Part shown: positions 12,601 through 21,600 of the stretch, in pieces | How the letters are laid out: every line of letters begins with the position of its first letter | Position numbering within the stretch: position 1 is the first letter of the stretch | IMG/VR virus record: IMGVR_UViG_3300046328_000332 | Location: 1-28,755 of that record | Reading direction: 5' to 3' (one strand) | Origin: a virus | DNA: 28,755 nt | Position numbers and translations under genes: made by a program | Notes under the pieces: generated by a model | Seen by the model: the letters and a program-made list of their open reading frames with translations, nothing else | Databases searched by the model: none | What the model was told of the DNA's origin: nothing

Positions 12601-14746
12601 CCCTGACACGAGGAACAATCGTTCCGTCTCCAAGCCTCATCAGGTGCGGCGTGCCGCTCTCAGTAGCCAGGGTGCGAATCTCAGCGACGATGTTCGGGTT
12701 CGGCAGATCGGTGTTCGGTGTCGGATCAGCCAGCACCGCGTCCGACTGGTCGTAGGCCGCAGCGCTGTCTTCCTGCAGAGTTAGATTGACCGCAGAGTTG
12801 ATCCCAAATTGCCAATCTGTGACACGGAAGTATTTGTTCGTGAAGCCGTACTCCGCACTGGTGACTCGCACTCGCTCACCAACACGCAGGACCCAGGCAT
12901 TCATCTTGGCTGGGTACTGGATGATCAAGCCGTCACGGTTGCGCTCGGTGAAGATGCGCGCCAGGTTACGCGCTCTGGCTTCCGAGTCAGTGTAGGGGAA
13001 GGTGAAGTTGCTCCACAACTCACGCCCACCGTCCGCTGCCAGGAACGTGGAGTTCTGGTACGGCACCATGTCGCTTGGTGACGTGCGACCGTAGGCAAGG
13101 TAGCTTGCGTGCGCGCCATTGAACAGGCTGTCCATACCTGCGCCAGCCTGAGCGATCGAGATTTGACCGTCGAGATCGTCGTCGGTCAGGTCCATCGCTG
13201 AGGTGGTCCAGGTGCCTGGTGCGATGAGCCACTCACCGCCGTACATCACGTAGCCAGCCATTGACTCGGCAAGCTCTTCAAGCACGGCCTCAGGACCGTC
13301 GTTCGTCGTAAAGGCGCCGTTGCATGTGTAGAGCGGCTCGGTGCGCGTGACAGTGCTGCCAGATGGTGTCAGTGAGCTGAATGTCGTCGACACATCACAG
13401 GCGTTGGCCGCAGCAATCACGTAGGCGTTGTTGATGTCGGTCGAGACAACCTCGAAGCCCCAGGGGGCCATCAAGAAGTCTCGGATGATCAGGGCGTTGT
13501 TATTGCTGTAGGCGGTTAAACCTGTTCGTGGATCGAAGACCTTGCGCCCGCTGATCTCAAACGCCATCTGCGGTGGCCCGCCCTGGAATCGCTGCTCCTC
13601 AAGGTCCAGCGTCACCACAACGTAGGCGCAGCCACGCAGGCGGTGATCGGCAGTCCACTTGTCGGGAAACATGCCGCTCAAAACCGTATCAACCGTCTGA
13701 TCAGTTCCGCCGAGATGTTTCAGCACTCTGATGCTGGAAAGTGACCCGTTGGTCGTGTATGAGATGGTTGCGGGTAGGCTGCCAGTGTTGGTCAGAGTGA
13801 AGCCCCCACCAGTCAAGGTGTAGGGGCTGTCTACCCAACCAGCGTTGTCTCCATCTACGAGAGAATTGGCGCTACGGCCAGAAGACAGCACACTAAGGAT
13901 GGGTGTGGCGGACGTGAACGAAGCGCCTGCGGCCAGGTTGATGTCGCGATTACCGTCGACCTTCTTCGTGAACTCATTGCCAAGCTGAATCGCGGTAGCG
14001 CTGCTAACAAGCGTTTCAAGTCCTGGTGCCGCGATCGTGAGGGTCTGCCCCGCTGCGGTGATGCCTACAGTGACCCTGTAGCGCTTGCTGTCGCCGCTGA
14101 AGGACACCTCGTCGCCTGCCAGGATTGTTCCTGTGCCGGCTGCAACCGGGATCGACGTGGAACCGATAGGCAACGTAGACGACGTTGTGTAGTCTTTGCC
14201 GGTACCAGCAGATGTAGAAACGACCCAGCCATTAGCGTCAAGGGTGCCAATACGAACGCCGTCAATCAGCACATCGTGAATGGCCTCAACCTCGTGAGAG
14301 GCAAGGTGGATCACGAGGTGTTTGTAAGCGTCGGGCTTGGTGTAGGGGGTCCCGTCAGACTTGGTGCTTGGCTTATCGCTCGTGAAGATCGCAACGATGT
14401 CGCCACCGGCAATGCAGCGACCGTAGACAACACGCCAAGGTGGGTCAGGCTGCAGCACGGTCACAGCACGGTCGGTAAGGTTTGAGTTGTACTCTCTGCG
14501 CGCACGCTCAGACTCGCGCCGGGCCTTGCGCCGAGCCGATGAGGCGCCATAGACGTTCAGAGCCACGACTGCCAGTGTTAGGCCGTAAGCAGCAAAAAAG
14601 GCGCTCAAAGCGACAACGCTAGCAGCACCTACAGAAACACCAACGGCGCTCGCGAGGAACAGGATTCCCGATACCGGATCAGCGTAAGCTGGTGTGGCTG
14701 TCAGGCCAAGAGCCAGCAATGTGGTGGCGGCAAGAAGTTTCAGCAT
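9677..14746 (-). CDS. Central tail tip / host-specificity protein (lambda J-like)
   Basis: The start chosen is ATG 14746, giving 1689 residues; the frame is open upstream but that part lies within the DUF6950 gene. Order of parts: a signal-peptide-like N-terminus (LLAATTLLALGLTATPAYAD) and a second hydrophobic region to about residue 70; a tail-hub region (about 85-680, including PDPPWRVVYGRCIAGGDIVA); fibronectin-III-like repeats (about 680-890); then about 100-residue beta modules separated by collagen-like Gly-x-y linkers (about 890-1300); and a C-terminal fiber region with two short NSNxxIxANGxLxGGGGG repeats, ending VRVKIGYLL-like. Lambda J-type proteins form the tail tip and bind the receptor, usually through the C-terminus. 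The position after the DUF6950 gene matches the K-J order of lambda-like tails. Confidence 0.9.
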   Translation of the reverse strand: MLKLLAATTLLALGLTATPAYADPVSGILFLASAVGVSVGAASVVALSAFFAAYGLTLAVVALNVYGASSARRKARRESERARREYNSNLTDRAVTVLQPDPPWRVVYGRCIAGGDIVAIFTSDKPSTKSDGTPYTKPDAYKHLVIHLASHEVEAIHDVLIDGVRIGTLDANGWVVSTSAGTGKDYTTSSTLPIGSTSIPVAAGTGTILAGDEVSFSGDSKRYRVTVGITAAGQTLTIAAPGLETLVSSATAIQLGNEFTKKVDGNRDINLAAGASFTSATPILSVLSSGRSANSLVDGDNAGWVDSPYTLTGGGFTLTNTGSLPATISYTTNGSLSSIRVLKHLGGTDQTVDTVLSGMFPDKWTADHRLRGCAYVVVTLDLEEQRFQGGPPQMAFEISGRKVFDPRTGLTAYSNNNALIIRDFLMAPWGFEVVSTDINNAYVIAAANACDVSTTFSSLTPSGSTVTRTEPLYTCNGAFTTNDGPEAVLEELAESMAGYVMYGGEWLIAPGTWTTSAMDLTDDDLDGQISIAQAGAGMDSLFNGAHASYLAYGRTSPSDMVPYQNSTFLAADGGRELWSNFTFPYTDSEARARNLARIFTERNRDGLIIQYPAKMNAWVLRVGERVRVTSAEYGFTNKYFRVTDWQFGINSAVNLTLQEDSAAAYDQSDAVLADPTPNTDLPNPNIVAEIRTLATESGTPHLMRLGDGTIVPRVRVTWAPVTSAYVVPGGRIEVSWQVVGITAWNTISVLPDETSTYLNGVLEGTRITVRAVVVNSIGVRSNPVFTSHLVVGKTAPPSDVANIAATVSKGIITWSWDACNDLDYAETQARIGGTDWASAAPEWTGSANRYSKVVSAVGTYTLRVRHVDASGNLSTGTAVMSVPVTVTDIAQDGQVALTIEIFQQAASAPATPTGGSYTFSTNTLVPPAGWTRSRPTSSTTPTWATTFLFITSTPSSAVTAGTWASPVKVAQDGAPGANGTSGTNGVTPIIGYLTNDSYSVATINDGSGGDYSGAGGIFKVFNGITDVTGASVTYSVQSSSGISGLTINSAGVYSLTGTSADTGTATLRAIYSGVTIDKVYSISRSKAGAGGAGSVGASGTSVATVYMYQWSTVQPSNPTASSTFTWATAANASYTGTNGWQTGLPANPGTPGVLLWVAQKSISAAATTTSSTVDWTTGVTVSALSANGANGTAGGAGATGANGARFALAQVFQWAATIPTISGSNTYQWATSTFTAAVPSGWSTSAGASPSTGFTLWQATVKLVDTLTVSSSSVDWTTASISAIGYAGANGADGADGSAASAGASARIAYAKSTSNPLAGTPTTFNTSGSSTFPSTNTWGGAEVWGATVPSFTAGEAVFQINGIYNPTTDITVWGLPYLSSLKVGSLSAISANLGAITAGSLNIGSGTLTMDAAGNLVGRSITIQDSAGNVRFSSGVPLNWANISAQPAGIFNSNVTINANGTLQGGGGGQVTTLPVVDINAERETNRDFVWYSVGTTREFKHAAAIGLSDSDGYWLTLETIKQFTQGGGGYPGYQYAYQQEKTWRRRAADDTGTTFTSWVQDLDRNAYTGELNATYGANTSNAAPGLINSNISIAANGALSGGGGGAVSFAGLGGGSMGLINQITSGNAATYIAAAAIPAALIGSLNVGLLSTAMNPGSSVGRVEMQTNVIRVYDSSNNLRVKIGYLL

Positions 14747-15150
14747 CGCATACCTTTTAGATGCCAAGCGTAGTCGGCCTTGTCCATTTGCACCTTGACG
14801 ATGCTTCCTGTGTCGCTGACGACTGCAGCATGTTGACCGACGCAGATTCCGAGGCATCCCCCAGTCGGTAGAGGAATGTGAACTACATCCCCTACCTGCG
14901 CCAGAGTCGCATTGACAGGCTCCTGCCCTAACTGCTTCTTGGTGACTGCGATTAGGTTGCCGCCCATCGAAGCAATCAGCCTCCTGGCCTCTCTCATGTT
15001 GGTTGTTTCTGCAAGGCCCTGCATGAAGTCGCAGCTTGTCATACGAAGAACCCACTTCGATACGAAGTGGCAGCAGTTTGCAGTGCGCCAATCAAAACGA
15101 CCGCGACCGTAGTCGCGTATGTAGTCTTCGAGTTGCACTGCGAGATTCAT
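14740..15150 (-). CDS. DUF6950 family tail protein (NlpC/P60-like, lambda K position)
   Basis: The 136-residue product contains RFDWRTANCCHFVSKWVLRM (Cys26, Cys27), REARRLIASMGGNLIA and VGDVVHIPLPTGGCLGICVG followed by QHAAVV (His107). The DC/CC-x-F-x-A/S-x-W start and the late GDVV...LGIC...H layout match my memory of DUF6950, a compact phage family related to NlpC/P60 peptidases. It would correspond to the tip-assembly or peptidoglycan-cleaving protein that usually precedes the central tip gene; Cys and His are in place for catalysis, but activity is not proven. The start is ATG 15150 (TGATG overlap) behind a strong AGGAGG ribosome site. Its stop overlaps the tip protein start by a few bases. 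Confidence 0.8.
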   Translation of the reverse strand: MNLAVQLEDYIRDYGRGRFDWRTANCCHFVSKWVLRMTSCDFMQGLAETTNMREARRLIASMGGNLIAVTKKQLGQEPVNATLAQVGDVVHIPLPTGGCLGICVGQHAAVVSDTGSIVKVQMDKADYAWHLKGMRC

Positions 15151-15755
15151 CAAACCTCCTGGAACTTCTTCGAGAGCCAGCGCGTGGGCTGCTCGATCAG
15201 GTTCTGCAGGTACTCAAACCCGCGATCGCCTGGGTAGCGTTGCTGGTGCTGAGTGTTCGAGAGTCGACGACCCTGGTAGTTGCGAGCCCGAGCCATGCCA
15301 GCACGAGAGCAAACCATCTCGATCTTGCCGCTCACGTTGCCACCGTCTTTGCCAGGGCTCTCGCGGGTGATCTGAACCTTGTCCATGTAACCCGCCCAAC
15401 GCTTCACAGGGGCTCCATCGGGCTGGAAGCGCTCGTTCATCAATTGGAGGTACGTCCTCACCGCCCTGCCCCGGTAGTTGTCCACGTTGCCAAGCACTGA
15501 CGCGAGCATCGCCTGGTTGACCACGCTGTAGCTGAGCGTGACCTTCTCAGCCGAGTTGGACTCGCTCTCACTCAGGGGGCTGACACCCACAAGGTTGTAG
15601 CCGGCCAGGTAGTCGTTGCCACCAATTGAGAGCTGGATAGGTGAGTTCGTGTAGTAGATCGTGCCAGTACCAAAGTCCATCTGCACAAGCCAAACAACGC
15701 CCTTGACGGGCGCTATGATTCGGGCTGCAGCGGCTGTGTCAAGGGCAATCGTCAC
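15150..15755 (-). CDS. Minor tail protein, DUF2163/lambda L-like hub adaptor
   Basis: The 201-residue product has the features of the siphophage hub family: an N-terminal region with VVWLVQMDFGTGTIYYTNSP and NDYLAGYNLVGVSPLSESES, the latter matching the conserved G-x-S-x-x-x-E segment, then VRTYLQLMNERFQPDG and RWAGYMDKVQIT. The C-terminal part (SRAGMARARNYQGRRLSNTQ and DRGFEYLQNL) is the typical end of these proteins, which link the distal tail ring to the tip. The gene is coupled on both sides (ATGA, TGATG). Naming by family is from memory; a structural role is certain from context. Confidence 0.8.
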   Translation of the reverse strand: MTIALDTAAAARIIAPVKGVVWLVQMDFGTGTIYYTNSPIQLSIGGNDYLAGYNLVGVSPLSESESNSAEKVTLSYSVVNQAMLASVLGNVDNYRGRAVRTYLQLMNERFQPDGAPVKRWAGYMDKVQITRESPGKDGGNVSGKIEMVCSRAGMARARNYQGRRLSNTQHQQRYPGDRGFEYLQNLIEQPTRWLSKKFQEV

Positions 15756-16366
15756 TGGAATGCTTCGAGCAAATCGAGCGCAAATCCGCTCTGCAGCATG
15801 TTACCAGCTTGGTATTCCCATTTTGTTGTTTTGCCAATCTGGCGGGCGTAAAAAACTGGGCGATCGAGCGTGATTACCGCACCCGTCGAGTACGAGATGC
15901 GCAGCGCCGGCTCGAAGGTCACGGTGACCGCTCCAGCTACGGCAGTAACGTCGCTCATAGACTTCACGAGCTGACTGGTGCCAACCCCTGTGCCGATCTG
16001 CAACCAGTCGCCCTTCAGCAGCGTGCCAGATGCGCCGGAGAGGTTGATCGCCGTAGACCCTGCTGGAGCACCCGAGCTAAGCGTTGGTGTGCCCCGCATG
16101 GTGCCTCTCGGGAGCACGCGCACGGGGTCCCAAACCGCCAGATGGTTGATGCCTCTGCGAAGCTGCAGAACGATTACCTCCCACTCGGATGCCTGTGCAA
16201 GGTTCATGTCAGGCATGGCCGACAAGCTGGTGCGCCAGCGCGGGGGACCAAAGAGGCGGATCGCTTCAGCACCAGTCGGGTCGCTGACTTCGACCATGTC
16301 GTAGCTGATCTGCTCCATTGCGAAGCTGCCCATAAGGATGCTTGGGCTCATGGTGATGATGCTCAT
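15752..16366 (-). CDS. Minor tail protein, probable distal tail ring component
   Basis: The 204-residue protein lies directly after the tape measure gene, the usual place of the distal tail protein (lambda M or Dit position). Its N-terminal half contains FGPPRWRTSLSAMPDMNLAQ and WEVIVLQLRRGINHLAVWDP, a pattern seen in siphophage minor tail proteins of this position, and a beta-barrel-like insert follows (GDWLQIGTGVGTSQLVKSMS). No enzymatic motif is seen. Start and stop both overlap neighbours (ATGA). A specific family name cannot be given with certainty. Confidence 0.75.
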   Translation of the reverse strand: MSIITMSPSILMGSFAMEQISYDMVEVSDPTGAEAIRLFGPPRWRTSLSAMPDMNLAQASEWEVIVLQLRRGINHLAVWDPVRVLPRGTMRGTPTLSSGAPAGSTAINLSGASGTLLKGDWLQIGTGVGTSQLVKSMSDVTAVAGAVTVTFEPALRISYSTGAVITLDRPVFYARQIGKTTKWEYQAGNMLQSGFALDLLEAFQ

Positions 16367-19300
16367 GCGATGACTCCCGTGTCCTTCAGGTGCTGCAGCA
16401 TCTGCTTCTGTCCTTGCGCCACGCTGGCCTGCACAAGCTGTGCAACCTGGGCTTGGTCTGTGCGGCTGTCGATGTGGATCGTGGGTGAGTAGCTCAGGCT
16501 CACCGACGCCTTGCTCGAAGAGCCATCACCGTTGAGAGTCACGGGCACGGTGCGACCATCCTGTAGCGGGATGTTCGCCTCGGGCAGGCTGCCTTCGCCA
16601 TGTACGGAGTACTCGGGGCCGTGCGTAATGCCCCCCTTCGCGTACCGGCGCAGCGGCATCGGGCCTTGCGGCGTCATGATGCCGCCCTTGGCGAACCCGA
16701 AGAACGGGAGGACATCGCTGAAGCTGAAGCCGCCACCATCAGCGCTGAATACATCCCCCAAGCTGCCTAGGCCGAAGCCGCCACCGCTCAAAGAGCTGCT
16801 GAGCAAGAACTGCGAGGCAGCAGCAGAAGCGGCGTAGAGCGCGGCAGTCAGGGCAGTAGCAGCGGTCGTCTGAACAACAGTTGCTGCGGTGATGCTAGTG
16901 GTAGCAGCGAGATCGGCGGCATCTGCAGCAGCTTTCGCTGTGTCAGCCACGGCGCTACCGCCCAGGCCGAGCGAGCCCGCGAGTTTGCCGATCTGCTGCT
17001 TGATGACGACCTTGGTGAGATCAGCAGCAACTGCGCGAGCCATGCCACCAAGTTCTAGCTTGCCCGTTGCGGCTGCGTTGGTTAGACCGCCTGCCAGGCT
17101 GTCCGTCACCGACTTGAGGCTGTTCTCGACGATAGCTGCGCTGGTCAGAGCCGAGTCGGTGTACTGCTTCCAGAACTTGTCCCAGCCGGCCTCTGCCGTT
17201 TCAGACTTGACTTGGAGACTCGCAGCCTTGCTGCCAGCCAGCTTCGACTGCGCCGACGCCTGAGCTTCAACCACTGCCAGCACGCCCTGCTCGGCAACGA
17301 CACGCTTCTTCGCCTCATCAACCAACGACTGAGCGTCGAGCTTAGCTTCACCAGTTGTAGCGGCAACCTGTTTCTGCAGGTCCACAACCTGCCGCTGCGC
17401 AAGTGCAATGTCCTGGGTCTTCTTGCTGATCAGGCCACGGTATGAGTCCTCGACCTTCAGCTCCGCTTCAAGGGATGCCGCATCGCCCGTGGAGAGGGTC
17501 TTGGTGCTGTACTTCTTGTAGATGTCCTGAATCTGTTTCTTGTCAGCATCAGCGAGCTTGCGCAGATCGTCCTTGTCTGAGCCGCCCTGATCAAGGGCCA
17601 GGTTCCCGGACTTGATACCTGCGAGCGTCTTGCTCTGTTCGAGCTTTGCTTTCCTCTCGTCGAACTCAGCAACGAGCTTGGTCCGCTCCTTCTGTGTGTT
17701 AGTCAGATCGGCAGGGGTGTACTTCGACCGATTGATAGCGTCGAAGGACGTAAGTGCTGAGCTGCGCTGACTCTCAAGGTCTCGCAGTTCCCTCTTGACG
17801 CGCAGCTCGGTGACCAGCGCTGACATGTAGGGGCCAAAGCGATCGGTACCGTAGGTAGCCTCATCGATCTCCTTCGCGAAGTCCATGCGCTGCTTGTCCA
17901 CCACCATCTTCTGCTTGATGGCCTCGATGTCCTTGTTGCTCTCCGCAATGTTTTCGTTGCGAGCCCTGGATGCAGCGGCACGCTCAGCAGCCTTGTCTGG
18001 TATGACAATGTTCTTGCCGTACTCGTTCAAAGTTGCCTTACGGGCGGTTAGCAGTTTCTCGAAGTCACGCTGAGCTACGTTCGCATCAGCGTCTGAGATA
18101 GAAAGCGACTCTTTGTCGAACTTGATCAACTTGTCAGCAGACAGGGTAGGCCTGAAATCTTTAATCCTCTGATTGAACTCTCGTGCCTGGCTTACGTTAG
18201 CCTGGAGTGTGTTCTGCGCAGCCTTCAGGTTCTTCTGTGCTGCGTCCGTCTCATACTTCTCCTGAGCTTCCAAAGCCGTGTTGTAAAAGCCGCGAAGCCT
18301 TTCAACTTCAGCATTGGCAGCGGTAGCCGTACCTGTGCTGAACTCAGGTCCAAGGTTTGCATCGTATTGTTTTTGGCCCAGAGCCTTTTCTTCCGCTAGG
18401 GCCAGCGCCTGAGCCAACTCGTTTGTCTTGCTGCGCAGCGTGGCACCTTGTGCTGATCCGCCTGCGCGCTTGTTGGCCTCTTCAAGGGTCAAACCTTGCA
18501 ACAGCAAAAGGTTACGTTCAGCCAGGAATACGTTCTCTTCCTTCAGCCTGGAGATGCTGGCGTCAAGATCGCGATTCTGGTTCTTCAGGGACTCGTTGAA
18601 AGCATTCTGCGCTTCAGTGGCTGCATCAGTGTGCTTGGAGAACAGCGCCCACTCAAGCACCAGGGGGATGATGATCGAGAGTCCCAGCGTCGCGCCAACA
18701 GTGAGTGCCTTCCAGGAGATTGCAAGGGCGCCAACGCTAAGCGCTGTTGCGTTCAAAGCGATGGCCTGAGTAGCCAGAGCTGAAACCATCAGAGCAGACG
18801 CAACCCGATACGACGCATACGCTGCAACCGCATATAGCACAGCCTTGCCGTTCTCAACGAACAGGGTAGCAACAGCGCCGATGTTGCTGCCAAGGGCACT
18901 AAGTCCCTGCCGGAACTCGGGCGACGCGACGACGTTTCGCAAGCTGTCTGAGAACAGGTTGACGGAGGTACCAGCGTCGTCAAAAGCTGCGGATGCTGCG
19001 ATCTGGAACTCGGAAAACAACTGCTTGATCTTGCCGCCCGTCGACTCCTTCAGTGCTGTGTCAATAGCAGAAGTGAAACCTTTCGCCTCGTTTGTGATCT
19101 TGCTCAGGCTGGCTCGGAAAAACTCGAAGTCGGTCAAAACCGAGTTGGCCGCTTTCGCGCCGCGCTCGTTGAAGATGTCGTTCAAGAATGTGAGCTTGGT
19201 CTGCTCATTCAGTCCATCCGTCTTGGACTTCAAATCCCCGATAACATCGAGGAAGTCGCGCATCTTTCCGTTGGAGTCAAAGACCTTCAGGCCAAGCAGA

Positions 19301-21600
19301 TTGATGGCCGTCTTTGCCTTCTCCGTTGGTGTAGCCAACTCCACCATCATGTTACGGAAAGCGGTACCCGCTGAAGACCCCTCGATGTTCCGCTTAGCCA
19401 TCGTTGCCAGCACGGCGGCAGTCTGCTCAAGGCTGACGTGGTACTTGTCCGAGACGGTCGAGGCCTGTCGCATCGCCTCCGTCATACCGGACACGCTGGT
19501 GTTCGAGATCGCCGCAGCTTTGGCGAACACGTCAGACACACGTCCAAGGTCGCCAACTGAGAGTCCGAAAGCTGACATAACGCCGGTAGCTGACAGTGCC
19601 GCATCCCGAAGGCTCAACTCGCCTGCGGTCGCAAGCTGCAAAATCACCGGCAAAGCTGCCAATGAGTCGCGTGTATCAAGGCCGTTCTGTGCCAGTGCTC
19701 GCAGACCTTCCGCCGCCTCAAGCGGTGGGACCATTGAGCCTCGAACCGCATTGCCGAAGGCTGTCATCGACAGCGCAGCTTCGCCCGACAGGGCCGAGAC
19801 GAATGCGAGCTGGTAGCCAACGTCCTTGCCGACAACAACAATGCTCCTGAGGGACGCGCCGATCGCAGCGGCAGCGACCAGAGGCACCAGGCTGCCGTAG
19901 GTGGTCCAGAGCGCCCCCATTGAGCCGGCCAGGCCACGGGCAGCACTGTGAGCTTCGCGCATCACTGCGTTCAACTCTCGGTGCGCCCCCGCAGACCTGG
20001 TCGATGCAGATGTCAGCGAGTTGTTGTTCCGGCCTAGAAGCTCAGCCTGCTCCTGCATTCTTTGCAGATCAGGAACACTTTCAACCGCAGATCGTCCGAA
20101 CCTACGTATCGCCAACTCAGCGCGCCCATCCTCGATCAGAAACTGCGCCTGCTTGACCTTCTTGATCTGCGACTCCAACTTTGCAAGTTCGCCGAGTTGG
20201 GGCGCCGCGAACCCAAGATTAGTCACCGCCGCCTTCTCATCTCGCCTGATGCTGCGCAACTGAGACTGGCGCTGACCAGTCTGGTTAAGCGTGTCGAGTC
20301 CTTCAGTGGCCTTCAATAGGTCGGCAGCTTGTTTGCGAGCTTCCCGGACCTTTCTGAAGTCGGATGTCCGCTGGCCTGACTGGTTGAGCGCGTCAAGGCC
20401 TTCCGTCGCCTTCAGGAGATCGGTTGCTTGCTTGCGCGCTTCCTTCACCTTCTTGAAGTCAGACGCTCGCTGACCACTCTGATTCAACGTGTCGAGTCCC
20501 TCTGTGGCCTTCAGGAGATCAGCCACTTGCTTGCGAGCGTCTCGGACCTTCTTGAAGTCGGACGAGCGCTGGCCTGACTGGTTCAGTGCCTCTAGGCCTT
20601 CCGTCGCCTTTAGAAGGGCGTCAGCCTGCTTGCGGGCTTCTCGCACCTTCTTAAAGTCGGACGAGCGCTGACCTGACTGGTTCAGTACGTCAAGGCCTTC
20701 ATTCGCCTTCAGCAGATCAGTCGCTTGCTTGCGCGCTTCTCGAACCTTCTTGAAGTCCGACGAGCGTTGACCGCGCTGATTGAGCAGCTCTGCGTCATCT
20801 TCAATCTTGGTCCTTCTCCTCTTCTGGATGTCGGCCCTGACTAGCTGTGGGTTCTCAAGGGTCTCAGTAACTCCCAGGCTGAAACCGTCTGCATCCTTAG
20901 CTGAGATCGACTTCTTGGCCCGCAAAACGCTGGTCGTGGTCTGCCCCGCGACACCTGACTTCTTGACCGCACTGGCGATCGCGAGGGCCGCTTGCGTCAG
21001 CTCGTTCACTGCCGGCGCCAGCGCACGCTGGATCACCGTGTTCACATCGGGTCCCAGACCCGCTGCAGCGGCCACAGGCGGCGCTGCAACGCCGCTGGCA
21101 CCCGCCAGGCGCACGACGCCGCCCGCGAGGCCTAGATCGACCGCTGCCTTGACCTGGGCAGTGAGCGAAGCACTGTTGATACCGACGCGGTGTTCAACGG
21201 CAAGGGTCGCGGTGACATCTGTGCTGATGTCGGCGATCAGTTTTGCGCGATCGTAGTTGAGCCGGCGCTGCTTGTCGTTGAAGATCGGGTCGAGCGTTGA
21301 GTTCATCGAGCCCCGGAAGCCAGCGGCATTCCAGGACAAGGTGCGGCCCCTCTTTGCGAAGGCGTTGTCGAGGGCGATCCCAAGGGCTTGAGTGACCTCA
21401 TCACCCAGGGCTTGGGTGTTGACCTTGACCGTAAACGCTCGTTTCTGGTTGAGGTACCGCTGAATGTCCTGCCTGACCGAATCCATGTTGACGTTGATCA
21501 ACAGGTTGTGCGGCTGAGACTGCATCTCAGCGCGCAGCTTGCGCAGGCTCTCGAACGCCGCGCCGGTATCGATGCCAACCAGTAAATTCGCAGTGGTCAT
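16363..21600 (-). CDS. Tail tape measure protein
   Basis: The 1745-residue protein determines tail length and is ejected at infection. Visible parts: an N-terminal helical region; a block of five 33-residue tandem repeats plus a degenerate sixth (residues about 273-470, each LNQSGQRSSDFKKVREARKQ-like); the tape-measure core typical of the TP901/PhageMin_Tail family (about 590-830, including AEGLRALAQNGLDTRDSLAA and SSAGTAFRNMMVELATPTEK); strongly hydrophobic spans (about 560-590 and 915-990) that could insert in the host membrane; a long charged helical stretch to about 1480; and a C-terminal Gly-rich domain with FAKGGIMTPQGPMPLRRYAK. The length predicts a tail of roughly 250 nm at 1.5 A per residue. 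Start overlaps the chaperone T stop (ATGA). Confidence 0.95.
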   Translation of the reverse strand: MTTANLLVGIDTGAAFESLRKLRAEMQSQPHNLLINVNMDSVRQDIQRYLNQKRAFTVKVNTQALGDEVTQALGIALDNAFAKRGRTLSWNAAGFRGSMNSTLDPIFNDKQRRLNYDRAKLIADISTDVTATLAVEHRVGINSASLTAQVKAAVDLGLAGGVVRLAGASGVAAPPVAAAAGLGPDVNTVIQRALAPAVNELTQAALAIASAVKKSGVAGQTTTSVLRAKKSISAKDADGFSLGVTETLENPQLVRADIQKRRRTKIEDDAELLNQRGQRSSDFKKVREARKQATDLLKANEGLDVLNQSGQRSSDFKKVREARKQADALLKATEGLEALNQSGQRSSDFKKVRDARKQVADLLKATEGLDTLNQSGQRASDFKKVKEARKQATDLLKATEGLDALNQSGQRTSDFRKVREARKQAADLLKATEGLDTLNQTGQRQSQLRSIRRDEKAAVTNLGFAAPQLGELAKLESQIKKVKQAQFLIEDGRAELAIRRFGRSAVESVPDLQRMQEQAELLGRNNNSLTSASTRSAGAHRELNAVMREAHSAARGLAGSMGALWTTYGSLVPLVAAAAIGASLRSIVVVGKDVGYQLAFVSALSGEAALSMTAFGNAVRGSMVPPLEAAEGLRALAQNGLDTRDSLAALPVILQLATAGELSLRDAALSATGVMSAFGLSVGDLGRVSDVFAKAAAISNTSVSGMTEAMRQASTVSDKYHVSLEQTAAVLATMAKRNIEGSSAGTAFRNMMVELATPTEKAKTAINLLGLKVFDSNGKMRDFLDVIGDLKSKTDGLNEQTKLTFLNDIFNERGAKAANSVLTDFEFFRASLSKITNEAKGFTSAIDTALKESTGGKIKQLFSEFQIAASAAFDDAGTSVNLFSDSLRNVVASPEFRQGLSALGSNIGAVATLFVENGKAVLYAVAAYASYRVASALMVSALATQAIALNATALSVGALAISWKALTVGATLGLSIIIPLVLEWALFSKHTDAATEAQNAFNESLKNQNRDLDASISRLKEENVFLAERNLLLLQGLTLEEANKRAGGSAQGATLRSKTNELAQALALAEEKALGQKQYDANLGPEFSTGTATAANAEVERLRGFYNTALEAQEKYETDAAQKNLKAAQNTLQANVSQAREFNQRIKDFRPTLSADKLIKFDKESLSISDADANVAQRDFEKLLTARKATLNEYGKNIVIPDKAAERAAASRARNENIAESNKDIEAIKQKMVVDKQRMDFAKEIDEATYGTDRFGPYMSALVTELRVKRELRDLESQRSSALTSFDAINRSKYTPADLTNTQKERTKLVAEFDERKAKLEQSKTLAGIKSGNLALDQGGSDKDDLRKLADADKKQIQDIYKKYSTKTLSTGDAASLEAELKVEDSYRGLISKKTQDIALAQRQVVDLQKQVAATTGEAKLDAQSLVDEAKKRVVAEQGVLAVVEAQASAQSKLAGSKAASLQVKSETAEAGWDKFWKQYTDSALTSAAIVENSLKSVTDSLAGGLTNAAATGKLELGGMARAVAADLTKVVIKQQIGKLAGSLGLGGSAVADTAKAAADAADLAATTSITAATVVQTTAATALTAALYAASAAASQFLLSSSLSGGGFGLGSLGDVFSADGGGFSFSDVLPFFGFAKGGIMTPQGPMPLRRYAKGGITHGPEYSVHGEGSLPEANIPLQDGRTVPVTLNGDGSSSKASVSLSYSPTIHIDSRTDQAQVAQLVQASVAQGQKQMLQHLKDTGVIA
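20290..20784 (-). repeat. Five 99-bp tandem repeats inside the tape measure gene
   Basis: Copies begin at 20784, 20685, 20586, 20487 and 20388 on the minus strand, each encoding 33 residues with core GQRSSDFKKVREARKQ and KATEGLD; a degenerate sixth unit begins at 20289. Copies differ mainly at silent and conservative positions, so the array is old enough to have drifted but keeps the exact 99-base period. Confidence 0.92.

Noticed and set aside
14747-15091. N-terminal extension of the tip protein by 115 codons
   Set aside because: It coincides with the DUF6950 gene in another frame and has low-complexity Arg/His/Cys-rich composition; the ATG at 14746 overlaps the DUF6950 stop as expected for coupling.
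18845-19816. A 323-codon plus-strand frame in the tape measure region
   Set aside because: It is antisense to the conserved tape measure core, and its Ser/Ala/Arg-rich composition is that of a shadow frame.
20290-20784. The 99-bp array as a CRISPR or integration repeat
   Set aside because: There are no unique spacers; the repeats are contiguous, in frame and encode conserved helical residues of the tape measure.
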